Below, piece by piece: positions 17,449 to 29,139 of a stretch of DNA of 64,000 nt. Under the pieces are notes generated by a model, which saw nothing but the letters and a program-made list of their open reading frames with translations, was not told the DNA's origin and ran no database searches. The position numbers and the translations under genes were made by a program. This DNA comes from Hexactinellida sp. DTS-2022. Lineage: Eukaryota > Porifera > Hexactinellida. Numbering within the stretch: the first letter of the stretch is position 1; each line of letters starts with the position of its first letter. The DNA lies in assembly GCA_028753945.1 (NCBI GenBank), contig JAPNXP010000001.1:15428501-15492500 (forward strand), in the 5' to 3' direction.

Positions 17449-19750
17449 AATAAAAATAATATCAAATCCATATGAAATTTGTAATCGTATGGATTTGGAA
17501 ACCCGAATGGATTATGGACTGGATATGGAATTTTAACTCCGGATGAGATGTATTATGGACAGGATTTGGATCCGATCAAATCGGACCCTCTGGTCCCAGG
17601 CTATTGCAAACAGAACTACAGAGAAACTGCTCTACACTCTATGATGGTATCTATACTATCTGTAAAGATATAGATGTTAACATCTTGATGTTTCTGCTTG
17701 TACTGGCTAAGTACGCCAATACCACAGTAGTGTTTTCAATGAGAATTAGTACAAAGTTTAAATCCCTTAGCCATAGCATTCTAATGCTATGCCTTAGCCT
17801 ATACAAAATCATGCAAGTGAATCCGGCTAATACGAATTTTAGGATAATAAGTAAAAATTTCGAAGGTGTTCGTATTAACTAGAGTCTACTGTATTTGGAA
17901 CGAATTTCAGAAGAATTTCCTAATCAAATCCATAATCCCTAAAATATGGATTTAAGATTATAAATCGGTAAAAACAATAATAAGGTAATCCATCCGGTTT
18001 TGCATAAATTCAATACTATACAAATAGTGTCAAATATTCCGTCTCATTCAACTAAGCCCGTATTAGTTATTAATTAACTACAAACACATCATTCGTGTAC
18101 AATATATACTTTATACACTAAATTAAATTGAATTAAATTCCAGTGCGATTACTTAGTTGCTAGCCAATCACCAAGTTAATTGCGGATGCTACGTATGGAA
18201 AACTTTTATTAATTAAACTATCTGGTGCACTTAGTACATTAAGCGTTCCACTGCACTTTCAGCGGTTTAATAACTTCATCTAAACGTGATGAATTTTAAT
18301 TTGTTTGCGCTAGAATGCGATTATTAATTAAAATCTATAAAAGTAACAGTGAGCAAAACGCTCTACTCAATTTCCCTGAACCTTGAAAACCATTCTTATC
18401 AGTGCAATATCATGAAGATAAGATGAGATGATAGATTCATAAATATACGCTAGTCACAGCGTGGTTCGTGTATACTTGTTATAGAATGTTTATGTAATCT
18501 CTCCTCTATATAGAGTTAATAAAAGCAACTTTGTTAATATGTAAAGTATTATTATATGGCAAAGCATTGGTATTAGATTAATTGCTGTTTTTGAACTACT
18601 TAACCCGTTGTCCGTTCGTTTTTCTTAACAACTATGTGATATATCTTGTGTACCAGTTACAGTCAACTCAGAAAATATAGTCTGTTGTTAATTCATTTAT
18701 TCAAATAGGAAGTCCAATAGTATCACTTGGAAAATTAGATGAATAATGTACGGAGTATATACGTAGCAAGAATTGGCAAACTATGTACAGTCAACTCGTG
18801 AGATTTGACTAAATAACAAGTTATACAGCCGAAACCAGTATTTTCTAACCAATTCAATGCATGGAAATAAAGTAGGAAAAAGCCGATGGCTAGAAGAAAC
18901 AGATTGAAAATAAAACAAAATTGGAATTTCTTATACATTTAGAATATATAGTTAGTTAGAAAAAACCGGTTTCGACTATACTCACTAGAATTTCGGTAGT
19001 TACACCAAGATTATTAAAACTCGGTATACAGTATTATCTCGAACACTAAGTTGTATTGGAATTTAGGATAAAATATTAATATTATATAAACTGCACCCTC
19101 TGGTGAAAGGTTCTAAATATAATAATATTCTTGCCCAATCCTGAGAAATATTAAAAATAAGAATATCAAATCTTAGTTATGTACTCCCTAATGCAGTGGT
19201 TCCCAAACTTCATCCCGAAAGCCTTTTCCTGTTTTATGGATTATTACATAATTAAATAACCCCTAAATTAATTACGAGACTTCTCTCGACTCTTGTATAA
19301 TTGAAAACTCAAATATCTAAGTTTTAGAATAATCTATAAATAGGAAGCATTAATTCCTGTCATAATTATGATAATATTAAAGTGAGGCACATAAAATAAA
19401 ACAAATGTAAATGCAATGTGTGACGCAACAGAATGAGAGGTTAAATGTGTAATTAATTGGTATACATTTTGAGTGTACAGTTAAATAATTAAATCTCTTA
19501 AAGATATCGGTGGAAACAAGTTTGAGGACCACTGGTATAAGAGGATATATATCGGTAGGGTCAATTAAAGCTCCCAATAGATTTATCGGTTCTTAGTAAG
19601 TATATACTAGAATTGCTCTAGACTTGTTGTCCATTAAATCTGCTTACTCTAGTTGAATGAATATTTCGCTCTCTAGCTCTAAACAATATGGATTAATTAC
19701 AGATAAACAAGTTTAATTGTGAATTGAATAGTATTAATGTCAAATAGATA
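17449..19750. other. AT-rich intergenic DNA
   Basis: Short repeats of the type GGATTTGGAAA/CAAATCC occur at 17040-17150 and 17460-17600 and again near 17930. A MITE end (CTAGAGTCTACTGTA) lies at 17879-17893. A CAGTGGTTCCCAAACTT...TTTGAGGACCACTG pair at 19194-19534 looks like an old hAT element, without a matching target duplication. No gene is supported. Confidence 0.4.
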
Positions 19751-20302
19751 TTAATTAGACTGTTGAGAAGGGTATAGATTCCCGACAGCCTCCTTAAGCA
19801 TACGGTTACACAGAGCAGCTAACGGGTTGGTCTGTACTAGTATAGACTTAGCAAATGCGCCGCCTAGCTCTGCGGCGTTCTTAAAGTCCCCCCAGGCCCT
19901 ATCGTCCTGTCCCTGCAGCTTAAGCAGGAGCCCCCGCTGTGTGTACGCCATCTCCGCGCTTCTACCCGCCCCCCCACACAGCTCTATAGCCGTGTCCAGG
20001 TCGGAGATAGCCTCCTCTGTCCGTCCCATAAGTCTGTACACCTGGGCCCTGTTGTTGTATGGGGAGGCGTAGTATGGTGCGGTCTCTATAGCTAGGCTTA
20101 TCAGCTGTAGAGATGTGTCCATGTCTCCTTCTTCTGCGGCTCTCACGGCCCGGACCTCTAAGGCCCGGGCTCTAGCCACCTCGGGGGGATCAGCTGGCGC
20201 CTCCACAGAGGGGGCGGGGGTGTCCAGTGGGGTCTCGGGGCTGAAGAGAGCGTTTAGAACTAGCTCGTCGGACGCTTTACTTGGTTGTATGCTATGCTCC
20301 AT
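19751..20302 (-). CDS. TTC36: Tetratricopeptide repeat protein 36
   Basis: A 183-residue single-exon protein if started at the ATG at 20302 (an upstream in-frame ATG at 20326 would add eight residues). The N-terminal LNALFSPETPL matches the conserved start of TTC36. TPR helices run through residues about 50-160, with the family signatures ASPYNNRAQVYRLMGR, AYTQRGLLLKLQG and, at the C-terminus, LVQTNPLAALCNRML. The length is close to the roughly 190 residues usual for TTC36. The family is a small TPR scaffold reported to bind Hsp70-type partners; its function here is not shown by the sequence. I chose the second ATG because the homology begins just after it. GC content is above background. Confidence 0.94.
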   Translation of the reverse strand: MEHSIQPSKASDELVLNALFSPETPLDTPAPSVEAPADPPEVARARALEVRAVRAAEEGDMDTSLQLISLAIETAPYYASPYNNRAQVYRLMGRTEEAISDLDTAIELCGGAGRSAEMAYTQRGLLLKLQGQDDRAWGDFKNAAELGGAFAKSILVQTNPLAALCNRMLKEAVGNLYPSQQSN

Positions 20303-22310
20303 TATATTAGTACCTGATTCATACATTAATATTACACTTGTTCAATCATATACTATGTAGCATTTACAAACTTGCTCAGTTATATTGGTATTGTAATTAG
20401 CAAAACGTTGTATACAGTATGGTTCGTATAATAGCAAGTCGCATCTTGCACGAAATCGCTTGTAATAGGCTATAATGGGAACATAATGAACATTAATTGT
20501 TGCTAGGGAAAGTAAGTAACTTGCTATTAGAGGAACATAAAGTTTAGAAAGCCAATATAAATACATTCAAATGTGATATATGGCCTAGGGTGTAATATAT
20601 TAGAGGTGGTCATAAGATCTGACAAGCCGGGGCAGGTTTTGCTCCAATTTTGAAAGGAAATTTTGCCTGGATGAAAGCCTGCTTTCAATCCAGAAACTGG
20701 ACAAAACTTTAATGGATTAAAATTGAAAAGAAACTCTACATAATTAATAATGCAATACAACTAAGGGCTTGGCCCAGTGCAGGCTCTGAGGCAACTAATA
20801 TATAATGGACCAGGGCCGGGACAGGGTGAAACCTCAAGACCCGGGGAATTGCACCTAATGCCCTGCCGTCCCTGGGACCGCCACTGACTATATTGCATCT
20901 GTAGAAAGGGTACCAATAGCAAACTCCATTGTGAATCTACTTGACATTGGCCCGATGTCAAAATATAGCACACAACCGTTATATGCAAATATTACGGAAA
21001 TTCACTCAAACACAAACCTTACTTAAGTCCCATAAGCCAATATTTGCTTATTCTCAACAGTTGTACAATCTATCTGTACTCAAGTCTAAAGCCATAACCC
21101 AAATAGCAGTGCCCTAAGTGCGTTCGAAAATTAGTTGAATAATAGATTTAAATTAGACGGCAAACAATGATAATCCTAAGATATAGTATAATTATCTTCT
21201 AATCAAAGGATACGCATCTATGTGATACTACTGTGATAATAATATTAATCTCATTACATAATCGACGTTAGTACACACTCTAGGCTGAAGTACATTAAGT
21301 GTAAGGATAACGTGTGTTCTCATAAGTGGCAACACTAGTGGGAGATAGCTCTGTTCGTATGGTAGGAATAATTAAAGTATTTACACAACACATAAAGTAT
21401 TAATGGATTATGAACTCTAGCTATCTCGGCTTCATAGTAAGGGAATAAGATACACTCAAAAGTATAATCATTATACCTGTTAACTCACTTAGTGGATATA
21501 ATGAATAACTCAATTAATTACAAAATAAGTTCTTTAATGAATGACTAGCATAATTAATTATAATTATCAAAGTAGCTAAATATCTTGTAATTTGGACGAT
21601 AAATAGTAAATATATGATTAGGGGTTCAATATAATTAAGTATTCATTCACCCAATATATTGGCATTGAATGACCGAATATTTTGGCAAACGCATATCTTA
21701 TTATTACCCATAAATATATGTACTTATATATCAAGACAATTTTTGCTAATTCCAACATACAGTACATTTTATTATTGATATTTTTGAAATCCGGGAAAAA
21801 GGGATTCGAGTGAATTATAAACCATACCACCAATAATAGTTTTTCCTTACAAGAGTTACAATCGAGTAGTTTCTGTATTATGCATAGAGGAATGTACACA
21901 ATAGTGTTCAAACCTGGGCTGTGTGATAGGTAATAGAGCACAGATTTGAACACCTGTCATTCCCTGTGACTTCTGTAAAATAAAACTATAAATTTGAAAT
22001 CATTATATACGCGCATATACGACAGATACTAGAATCAGACTCCAGAGTTATAATCGAAGTAGTACAATCAGCTATTCAACTGGAAAGAATGGAAACAGAC
22101 CAAAGGTATGTTCATAAATAAGCAAATCTTATGTTATTTAATTATATCGAGCAAAAAATTGCTTTTTATCAAAACAACCACACAGCAAACATACCACAAT
22201 TACAGTATGGTTGCTATGTGTATATCCCACAACACTCAGCTAATACTAGTAGAAGTGAATAGCAGTTAATTAGAAGAAATAAGTAATTCGAGTACATTCA
22301 TAAAATGCTA
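20303..22310. other. Intergenic DNA between TTC36 and CEP152
   Basis: A repeat around 20418-20540 (ATAGCAAGTCGCATCTTGCA ... TTGCTATTAG) is a degenerate member of the family at 48391. A GACCGCCACTG end at 20877-20887 suggests a hAT-type MITE. No coding sequence is supported. Confidence 0.4.
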
Positions 22311-25300
22311 CTAAATAGAACTGTGAAAGTCCTGAATGGCTCCTCTCTTCCCCGCATTTATAACCTGTCTACAGCGTCTGAGGAACTGATCGTTGTGTTC
22401 CAACATTCTCCTTGCATTCTCAGTCTCCTGGCGCCTCGCCTCTTCTATGATCGCGAGTTTTTTGTTGACCACCCCCTCTGTCTCCCTCTGGAGGTCTGTT
22501 AGCAGTCGCTCGAACAGCTCTCTGTACCGCTTGTCAGAGCTGTCAGTCTGGCAGGCCTCGTCTCTCCGCTCTGTCACGGATCTGGCAAACCGTTGCGACA
22601 GCTCCTGTACCGATTTTCTGTGTGCTGTCTCTGCATACATCAGCTGTTCCTGCAGGAGAGTCAGCTGATCGGATAGCCTCCTCTTGACATTATCTGCTGT
22701 CAGCTCGCATTCCTTCAGTTTCCTCTTATCACTCTCGGCTGCTTGCTCACATTCCCTTATTTTCCTCTTTAGCTGAAAGCCAGACTCTCTGCTCTCCTCG
22801 AGTTTGCCAGTCAGGGACTCCCGCTCGTTCCCCCACCCTTCACTCAGTGCTGCTATCTTCTCAGTATACTTAGCCGTGAGAGATCCCTTGAGCTCAGAAA
22901 AGGACTTCATGTACTGCCTCTTGGCGTGCTCCAGGGCCAGACTAACTGCCTGCTGCACCTTGCTGTTGCTTTCGCTGCTGGCTTTAGTTTCTGAGCACAC
23001 AGGCTTCAGTATGGACAGCAGTGTCTCCTGTAGGTACTCCCGTAGGAGGGAGGAGAACTCGAGAGCAGGGGTCCCGTGTGGAGAGGGGTAGAACTCGAGG
23101 AGGGGCAAGTCAAACTGACCTGGTACTGCCTCGTGGAGGTCTGGGGAGCTGAGCGCTTCTCTGAAAGCAGACCTAATAGTATCCAGTGTGGAAGCGTATA
23201 GCTCGTTTCTCTCCTCTGAGATGGAGCGGATATCTCGCTCCTGTAGGGACCTCTGCTGGGAAATTACTTTTGAGAACTCAGTTTCCAGTTTGGCGATGTG
23301 ATCTCTAAGCTGTAAGATCTCACGCTTGTACTTCCTAACACTGGTGTCATCTCTCGTAGTTCTAGCAGTCTGTTGATCTCTATGTTGCGCATTTATGTGC
23401 ATCTCGTCATTACTAACATGTCTCTCTGTCGCTCCTTGCATAGAGCCTAATGTCTGACCACTGTTGAGAGTGACATACTCTCTGTCTGCTAATTCCATCT
23501 CCAACCTTTCAACAGTACCAACTCTCTCTGTGAGCACAGCTTGTAGGGCAGACACTGATGCTTCTCTTGTAGCCAGCTGTTGTTTCAGATTAGTTATCTC
23601 CTCAGAGAGTCTGTTGACTTCTCTTTCGTGCATATCTCTCAGTGTCAGCTGTTCTTGTAGAGAGACAGTCCCCTCCTTGTTAGCCAGCTGTTGTTTCAGG
23701 TTAGTTATCTCCTCAGAGAGTCTGTTGACTTCTCTTTCGTGCATATCTCTCAGTGTCAGCTGTTCTTGAAGAGAGCCAGTCCCCTCCTTGTTAGCCAGCT
23801 GTTGTTTCAGGTTAGTTATCTCCTCAGAGAGTCTGTTGACTTCTCTCTCGTGCATATCTCTCAGTGTCAGCTGTTCTTGAAGAGAGCCAGTCCCCTCCTT
23901 GTTAGCCAGCTGTTGTTTCAGGTTAGTTATCTCTTCAGAGAGTCTGTTGACTTCTCTCTCGTGCATATCTCTCAGTGTCAGCTGTTCTTGAAGAGAGCCA
24001 GTCCCCTCCTTGTTAGCCAGCTGTTGTTTCAGGTTAGTTATCTCCTCAGAGAGTCTGTTGACTTCTCTCTCGTGCATATCTCTCAGTGTCAGCTGTTCTT
24101 GAAGAGAGCCAGTCCCCTCCTTGTTAGCCAGCTGTTGTTTCAGGTTAGTTATCTCCTCAGAGAGTCTGTTGACTTCTCTCTCGTGCATATCTCTCAGTGT
24201 CAGCTGTTCTTGAAGAGAGCCAGTCCCCTCCTTGTTAGCCAGCTGTTGTTTCAGATTAGTTATCTCCTCAGAGAGTCTGTTGACTTCTCTCTCGTGCATA
24301 TCCCTCAGTGTCAGCTGTTCTTGGAGAGAGCCAGTCCCCTCCTTGTTAGCCAGCTGTTGTTTCAGATTAGTTATCTCCTCAGAGAGTCTGTTGACTTCTC
24401 TCTCGTGCATATCTCTCAGTGTCAGCTGTTCTTGAAGAGAGCCAGTCCCCTCCTTGTTAGCCAGCTGTTGTTTCAGGTTAGTTATCTCCTCAGAGAGTCT
24501 GTTGACTTCTCTCTCGTGCATATCTCTCAGTGTCAGCTGTTCTTGAAGAGAGCCAGTCCCCTCCTTGTTAGCCAGCTGTTGTTTCAGATTAGTTATCTCC
24601 TCAGAGAGTCTGTTGACTTCTCTCTCGTGCATATCTCTCAGCGTCAGCTGTTCTTGAAGAGAGACAGTCCCCTCCTTATTAGCCAGGTGTTGTTTCAGAT
24701 TAGTTATCTCTTCAGAGAGTCTGTTGACTTCTCTCTCGTGCATTTCTCTCAGTGTCAGCTGTTCTTGGAGAGAGACAGTCCCCTCCTTGTTAGCCAGCTG
24801 TTGTTTCAGGTTAGTTATCTCCTCAGAGAGTCTGTTGACTTCTCTCTCGTGCATTTCTCTCAGTGTCAGCTGTTCTTGGAGAGAGACAGTCCCCTCCTTG
24901 TTAGCCAGCTGTTGTTTCAGGTTAGTTATCTCCTCAGAGAGTCTGTTGACTTCTCTCTCGTGCATATCCCTCAGTGTCAGCTGTTCTTGAAGAGAGACAG
25001 TCCCCTCCTTGTTAGCCAGCTGTTGTTTCAGGTTAGTTATCTCTTCAGAGAGTCTGTTGACTTCTCTCTCGTGCATATCTCTCAGTGTCAGCTGTTCTTG
25101 GAGAGAGCCAGTCCCCTCCTTGTTAGCCAGCTGTTGTTTCAGATTAGTTATCTCTTCAGAGAGTCTGTTGACTTCTCTCTCGTGCATATCTCTCAGTGTC
25201 AGCTGTTCTTGGAGAGAGCCAGTCCCCTCCTTGTTAGCCAGCTGTTGTTTCAGGTTAGTTATCTCCTCAGAGAGTCTGTTGACTTCTCTCTCGTGCATAT

Positions 25301-27761
25301 CTCTCAGCGTCAGCTGTTCTTGGAGAGAGACAGTTCCCTCCTTGTTAGCCAGCTGTTGTTTCAGGTTAGTTATCTCCTCAGAGAGTCTGTTGACTTCTCT
25401 CTCGTGCATTTCTCTCAGTGTCAGCTGTTCTTGAAGAGAGACAGTCCCCTCCTTGTTAGCCAGCTGTTGTTTCAGGTTAGTTATCTCTTCAGAGAGTCTG
25501 TTGACTTCTCTCTCGTGCATATCTCTCAGTGTCAGCTGTTCTTGGAGAGAGCCAGTCCCCTCCTTGTTAGCCAGCTGTTGTTTCAGATTAGTTATCTCTT
25601 CAGAGAGTCTGTTGACTTCTCTCTCGTGCATATCTCTCAGTGTCAGCTGTTCTTGAAGAGAGCCAGTCCCCTCCTTGTTAGCCAGCTGTTGTTTCAGGTT
25701 AGTTATCTCCTCAGAGAGTCTGTTGACTTCTCTCTCGTGCATATCTCTCAGCGTCAGCTGTTCTTGGAGAGAGACAGTTCCCTCCTTGTTAGCCAGCTGT
25801 TGTTTCAGGTTAGTTATCTCCTCAGAGAGTCTGTTGACTTCTCTCTCGTGCATTTCTCTCAGTGTCAGCTGTTCTTGGAGAGAGACTGTTCCCTCCTTGT
25901 TAGCCAGCTGTTGTTTCAGATTAGTTATCTCCTCAGAGAGTCTGTTGACTTCTCTCTCATGCATTTCTCTCAGTGTCAGCTGTTCTTGGAGAGAGACTGT
26001 TCCCTCCTTGTTAGCCAGGTGTTGTTTCAGATTAGTTATCTCTTCAGAGAGTCTGTTGACTTCTCTCTCGTGCATTTCTCTCAGTGTCAGCTGTTCTTGG
26101 AGAGAGACTGTTCCCTCCTTGTTAGCCAGGTGTTGTTTCAGATTAGTTATCTCTTCAGAGAGTCTGTTGACTTCTCTCTCGTGCATTTCTCTCAGTGTCA
26201 GCTGTTCTTGGAGAGAGACTGTTCCCTCCTTGTTAGCCAGCTGTTGTTTCAGGTTAGTTATCTCTTCAGAGAGTCTGTTGACTTCTCTCTCGTGCATTTC
26301 TCTCAGTGTCAGCTGTTCTTGGAGAGAGACTGTTCCCTCCTTGTTAGCCAGGTGTTGTTTCAGATTAGTTATCTCCTCAGAGAGTCTGTTGACTTCTCTC
26401 TCGTGCATTTCTTTATTTAACAGCTGTACCTGAGCAGATTTTTCTCTAAGTCGGTTACAACTCTCCTCGTGTAGCACTAGGCAGGCAGACCTACACTTCT
26501 CCAGTCCCTCCATCTTCCCTGTCTCTGCCTCAGCCATCTTGTCCATCATCTCCTGACTCAAGGCATCTCTTTCCCTCGCCATTCTCTCTCTCTGCACCTC
26601 AGCTTCACTGCAGCGTGTACGCACGGACTCCAGCATAAGCTCCAGCTGTTTGTTATCATCCTGTATATCTCCCTCTCGCGTGTTGCAAGCAGACAGCTCG
26701 CTCTCAAGCTGCTGTATCCGCCTAGCCAGCTCGCTCTCATTAACCTCCTCTCTCAGCTGATCCACCAGTCCCTCGCTATTCTCCAGCTCCTGTGCCAGCC
26801 GCCCGATCTCCCTCAGGTACTCTCCGCTCTGCTGCGACACCTCCTCTTCCATCCGGCGGATCGTCCCTCGGTAGGATCCGCTAAGGGAGTCCATCTCCTC
26901 TCTCACGCGCACGAGTTCGGCTGTGTGCAGACTGTCGCTCTGCTCGATCAGAGAGACATGCTGGTTCCTCAGTCTCTCCAGCACATCGGCCCGGCAGAGT
27001 GTCTCCAGCTGGGATTTGCAGTTGTCGAGGTGTATCAGCGCAGATTGCAGCTCTTCGCTCATCTGCATGTTCTCCCTCCGGAGAGCCTCGCTCATCCTTT
27101 CAGACTCCATCAGCTGTTGCTGCAGGAGGGACACATTGGATTCCTTAATCTCCCTCTGAGAGGAGGCCTCCCTCTCCGCCATCAGCTGATCGGTCAGCTG
27201 CTCCATCTGCTGTCCGTACTCTGTCTGCATCTGCTGCACTTGTCGCCCGTGTCCTGTCGTCAGCTGCTGCAGCTGCTCCTGCAGGGCGCGGATCTCGCTG
27301 CTGCGGGCCTCGTTGAGGATGCGCAGCCGCGTGAGCTCCTGCAGCTCCTCAGCGGAGGCGGGCTGCAGGGGACCCTCCCTCGAGACAGAGAGGGGAGACA
27401 GGGGCTTGTCAGGGGCCCAGACCTCCTTCGCCACAGAAGGGGTAGAGGCCACTTGTAGCTGGCCGGAGTGGAAGAACCGCTCGTCCGAAAATCGGGGTTG
27501 TGAATCGGGTTGCTGTCGGGCGGGAATTCCTTCCATCCTCAGTTGGTGCGAGAGGACGGCACCGGGTCTAGGGGCGTGGTCCTCTGCTACCCCTGACACC
27601 TCCGAAGAGGTTTCGGAGTAGGACTCATCCAGGAGGTCCTCGGGAAGTTCTCTAGCCAGGAACTCCTTCAGCTCGACCTCCCGGGCCCGTTCCTCCTCCG
27701 CGCGGTCTTTCTCCTGCTGCTGCTCCAGCTGATCCAGTCCGAACACGGAATCCAAGTCCAT
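22311..27761 (-). CDS. CEP152: CEP152/Asterless-like centriole duplication protein
   Basis: A 1816-residue single-exon coiled-coil protein. Near the N-terminus the acidic segment VELKEFLARELPEDLLDES matches the short conserved motif at the start of CEP152. The C-terminus (RRQETENARRMLEHNDQFLR) aligns with the conserved C-terminal helix of the family. Between these are long coiled coils (about 140-480), a block of about 26 near-identical 37-residue units, and more coiled coil to the end. CEP152 recruits PLK4 and builds the ring around the mother centriole. The length is near that of vertebrate CEP152 (about 1,700), but much of this copy is repeats. The absence of introns over 5.4 kb is notable. 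Other centrosomal coiled-coil proteins are the alternative; the two end motifs favour CEP152. Confidence 0.75.
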   Translation of the reverse strand: MDLDSVFGLDQLEQQQEKDRAEEERAREVELKEFLARELPEDLLDESYSETSSEVSGVAEDHAPRPGAVLSHQLRMEGIPARQQPDSQPRFSDERFFHSGQLQVASTPSVAKEVWAPDKPLSPLSVSREGPLQPASAEELQELTRLRILNEARSSEIRALQEQLQQLTTGHGRQVQQMQTEYGQQMEQLTDQLMAEREASSQREIKESNVSLLQQQLMESERMSEALRRENMQMSEELQSALIHLDNCKSQLETLCRADVLERLRNQHVSLIEQSDSLHTAELVRVREEMDSLSGSYRGTIRRMEEEVSQQSGEYLREIGRLAQELENSEGLVDQLREEVNESELARRIQQLESELSACNTREGDIQDDNKQLELMLESVRTRCSEAEVQRERMARERDALSQEMMDKMAEAETGKMEGLEKCRSACLVLHEESCNRLREKSAQVQLLNKEMHEREVNRLSEEITNLKQHLANKEGTVSLQEQLTLREMHEREVNRLSEEITNLKQQLANKEGTVSLQEQLTLREMHEREVNRLSEEITNLKQHLANKEGTVSLQEQLTLREMHEREVNRLSEEITNLKQHLANKEGTVSLQEQLTLREMHEREVNRLSEEITNLKQQLANKEGTVSLQEQLTLREMHEREVNRLSEEITNLKQQLANKEGTVSLQEQLTLRDMHEREVNRLSEEITNLKQQLANKEGTGSLQEQLTLRDMHEREVNRLSEEITNLKQQLANKEGTGSLQEQLTLRDMHEREVNRLSEEITNLKQQLANKEGTVSLQEQLTLREMHEREVNRLSEEITNLKQQLANKEGTVSLQEQLTLRDMHEREVNRLSEEITNLKQQLANKEGTGSLQEQLTLRDMHEREVNRLSEEITNLKQQLANKEGTGSLQEQLTLRDMHEREVNRLSEEITNLKQQLANKEGTVSLQEQLTLRDMHEREVNRLSEEITNLKQQLANKEGTVSLQEQLTLREMHEREVNRLSEEITNLKQQLANKEGTVSLQEQLTLREMHEREVNRLSEEITNLKQHLANKEGTVSLQEQLTLRDMHEREVNRLSEEITNLKQQLANKEGTGSLQEQLTLRDMHEREVNRLSEEITNLKQQLANKEGTGSLQEQLTLRDMHEREVNRLSEEITNLKQQLANKEGTGSLQEQLTLRDMHEREVNRLSEEITNLKQQLANKEGTGSLQEQLTLRDMHEREVNRLSEEITNLKQQLANKEGTGSLQEQLTLRDMHEREVNRLSEEITNLKQQLANKEGTGSLQEQLTLRDMHEREVNRLSEEITNLKQQLANKEGTGSLQEQLTLRDMHEREVNRLSEEITNLKQQLANKEGTGSLQEQLTLRDMHEREVNRLSEEITNLKQQLANKEGTVSLQEQLTLRDMHEREVNRLSEEITNLKQQLATREASVSALQAVLTERVGTVERLEMELADREYVTLNSGQTLGSMQGATERHVSNDEMHINAQHRDQQTARTTRDDTSVRKYKREILQLRDHIAKLETEFSKVISQQRSLQERDIRSISEERNELYASTLDTIRSAFREALSSPDLHEAVPGQFDLPLLEFYPSPHGTPALEFSSLLREYLQETLLSILKPVCSETKASSESNSKVQQAVSLALEHAKRQYMKSFSELKGSLTAKYTEKIAALSEGWGNERESLTGKLEESRESGFQLKRKIRECEQAAESDKRKLKECELTADNVKRRLSDQLTLLQEQLMYAETAHRKSVQELSQRFARSVTERRDEACQTDSSDKRYRELFERLLTDLQRETEGVVNKKLAIIEEARRQETENARRMLEHNDQFLRRCRQVINAGKRGAIQDFHSSI
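23568..26411 (-). repeat. 111-bp tandem array within the CEP152-like gene
   Basis: About 26 copies of a 37-residue unit beginning MHEREVNRLSEEITNLKQ; the last is partial and diverged. Variants are few: E/D before the Met, Q/H in LKQ(Q/H)L, and V/G in GT(V/G)SL. Copies are nearly identical at DNA level. A heptad pattern (V, L, I, L, L) is clear through the first half of the unit, but 37 is not a multiple of seven, and the GT(V/G)SL stretch resets the phase. The array is also open on the other strand for about 900 codons, which is an artefact of the period. Confidence 0.97.
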
Positions 27762-27967
27762 AGCTATTCAGGTCTATAAATATCTAATCGTGCTAATTAA
27801 ACACTCGAGACAACTTGTTAAATATTTGACCTAGAACCAGAGCAATAAAGGAGCGCCCTAGGGGCCAATGAAAAGTTATAACTGTCATAGTATATACGTA
27901 TGTTCACTAACCGGCCAAAAGTATTTATACATTTAAGCTTCTAGCAGCATAATAGCATTGGTTGATG

Positions 27968-28135
27968 CAGAGGCGGATCCAGGGGGGGGGGGGGGGGCAA
28001 GGGGGTATAAGCCCCCCTAATTTGAGGCTGCCCCCCCCCCCCCCCTGTGAGCATAAAATCCTCATAGAGGTTCCTCCTGAAATCCCTCTGCCCCCCACAG
28101 TGCCCCCCCTGCCGAAAATCCTGGCTCTGCCTCTG
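27968..28135. mobile_element. hAT-type MITE with perfect 8-bp target duplication
   Basis: The left end is CAGAGGCGGATCCAGG and the right end CCTGGCTCTGCCTCTG, two mismatches apart as inverted repeats. GGTTGATG flanks both sides (27960-27967, 28136-28143). The interior has long G and C runs. A young insertion. Confidence 0.9.
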
Positions 28136-28143
28136 GGTTGATG

Positions 28144-29131
28144 CATCAACACTGCTACGAAATGTAAAGTATAATAAATTAGCAATTTTTTTGAATTTAC
28201 AATTATATGGAGGTGTTAAACTCATTAACTATATAATTATATAATTAAATATATAATTTCTGATCATCAAAATGGAATGAGAATATAGAAGTTCTGATTG
28301 CAGATTTGAATTCCACTTGGTCGAATTACTCTAGGTGCATAATTTCAAATCATTGCGAATATTTTCTACTGAAATACAGCCCATTCCCATTTGTGCCACT
28401 TGTGCCACAAGTGGCACGTGGCAGATACACTTATGCCACTTCATGGATATTGACTAAAATGACGTGAATTCACAATATTTTTAATTTATAACTATAGCAA
28501 GATATTTATATTCATTTAAGAGTAGTTTAAACAGCCGTTAACAAGTTACCAGACGACTATTGTGTCTGCATCTAAATTTCAATTGATCAAATACTTTTGG
28601 CTGGTTAGTGTATAGTAGGATTACAGTATCATCATTTCATAAACCACTTTTGGCAACAATCAAAAGCTTAAAGATTAAGTTATAGTTTACCAATTAGATA
28701 TAAACTGTGTTATATTAACTCAAACAAACATTTTTAGAACCCTGTTGATTATTCCAACAATGGGATCCTGGTAGAAAAATATTTTTTACCGGGACAGGGA
28801 CTAACATCGGGATGCAGGTCGTTTACTAAATTGAACCGGTTAAAACTAAATATTTAGTGAACGATTTAATAATTTCGTGCAAATGACTAGCTCACGAATT
28901 CGTGTTACGTTGACAAAACGCGTAATCTGATTGCAACAAATACACAATTAACCATACAGAATCTGACTATACATTATGTAATTTATGTTAATATGCAAAA
29001 CTCGCTCCTTTCTAAATTTACGAGCGGAAATGTGAGTGCGCTCCTTTATATGATATGGAGCGCGCTCAAAAATCATTAGAGATGCCCGGATTTCCCGATT
29101 TTTGAGGGGCCGAGACCCGGCCGGATTCAAG
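28144..29131. other. Intergenic DNA
   Basis: A 25-bp palindrome centred on GTGCCACAAGTGGCAC lies at about 28396-28420. No gene or complete element is otherwise seen. Confidence 0.4.
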
Positions 29132-29139
29132 ATTATAAT

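Noticed and set aside
23691..26420. Plus-strand open frame of about 909 codons
   Set aside because: It is antisense to the CEP152-like repeat array. The 111-bp period is a multiple of three, so one stop-free unit yields a long open frame; its product is only a repeated Leu/Ser-rich unit.
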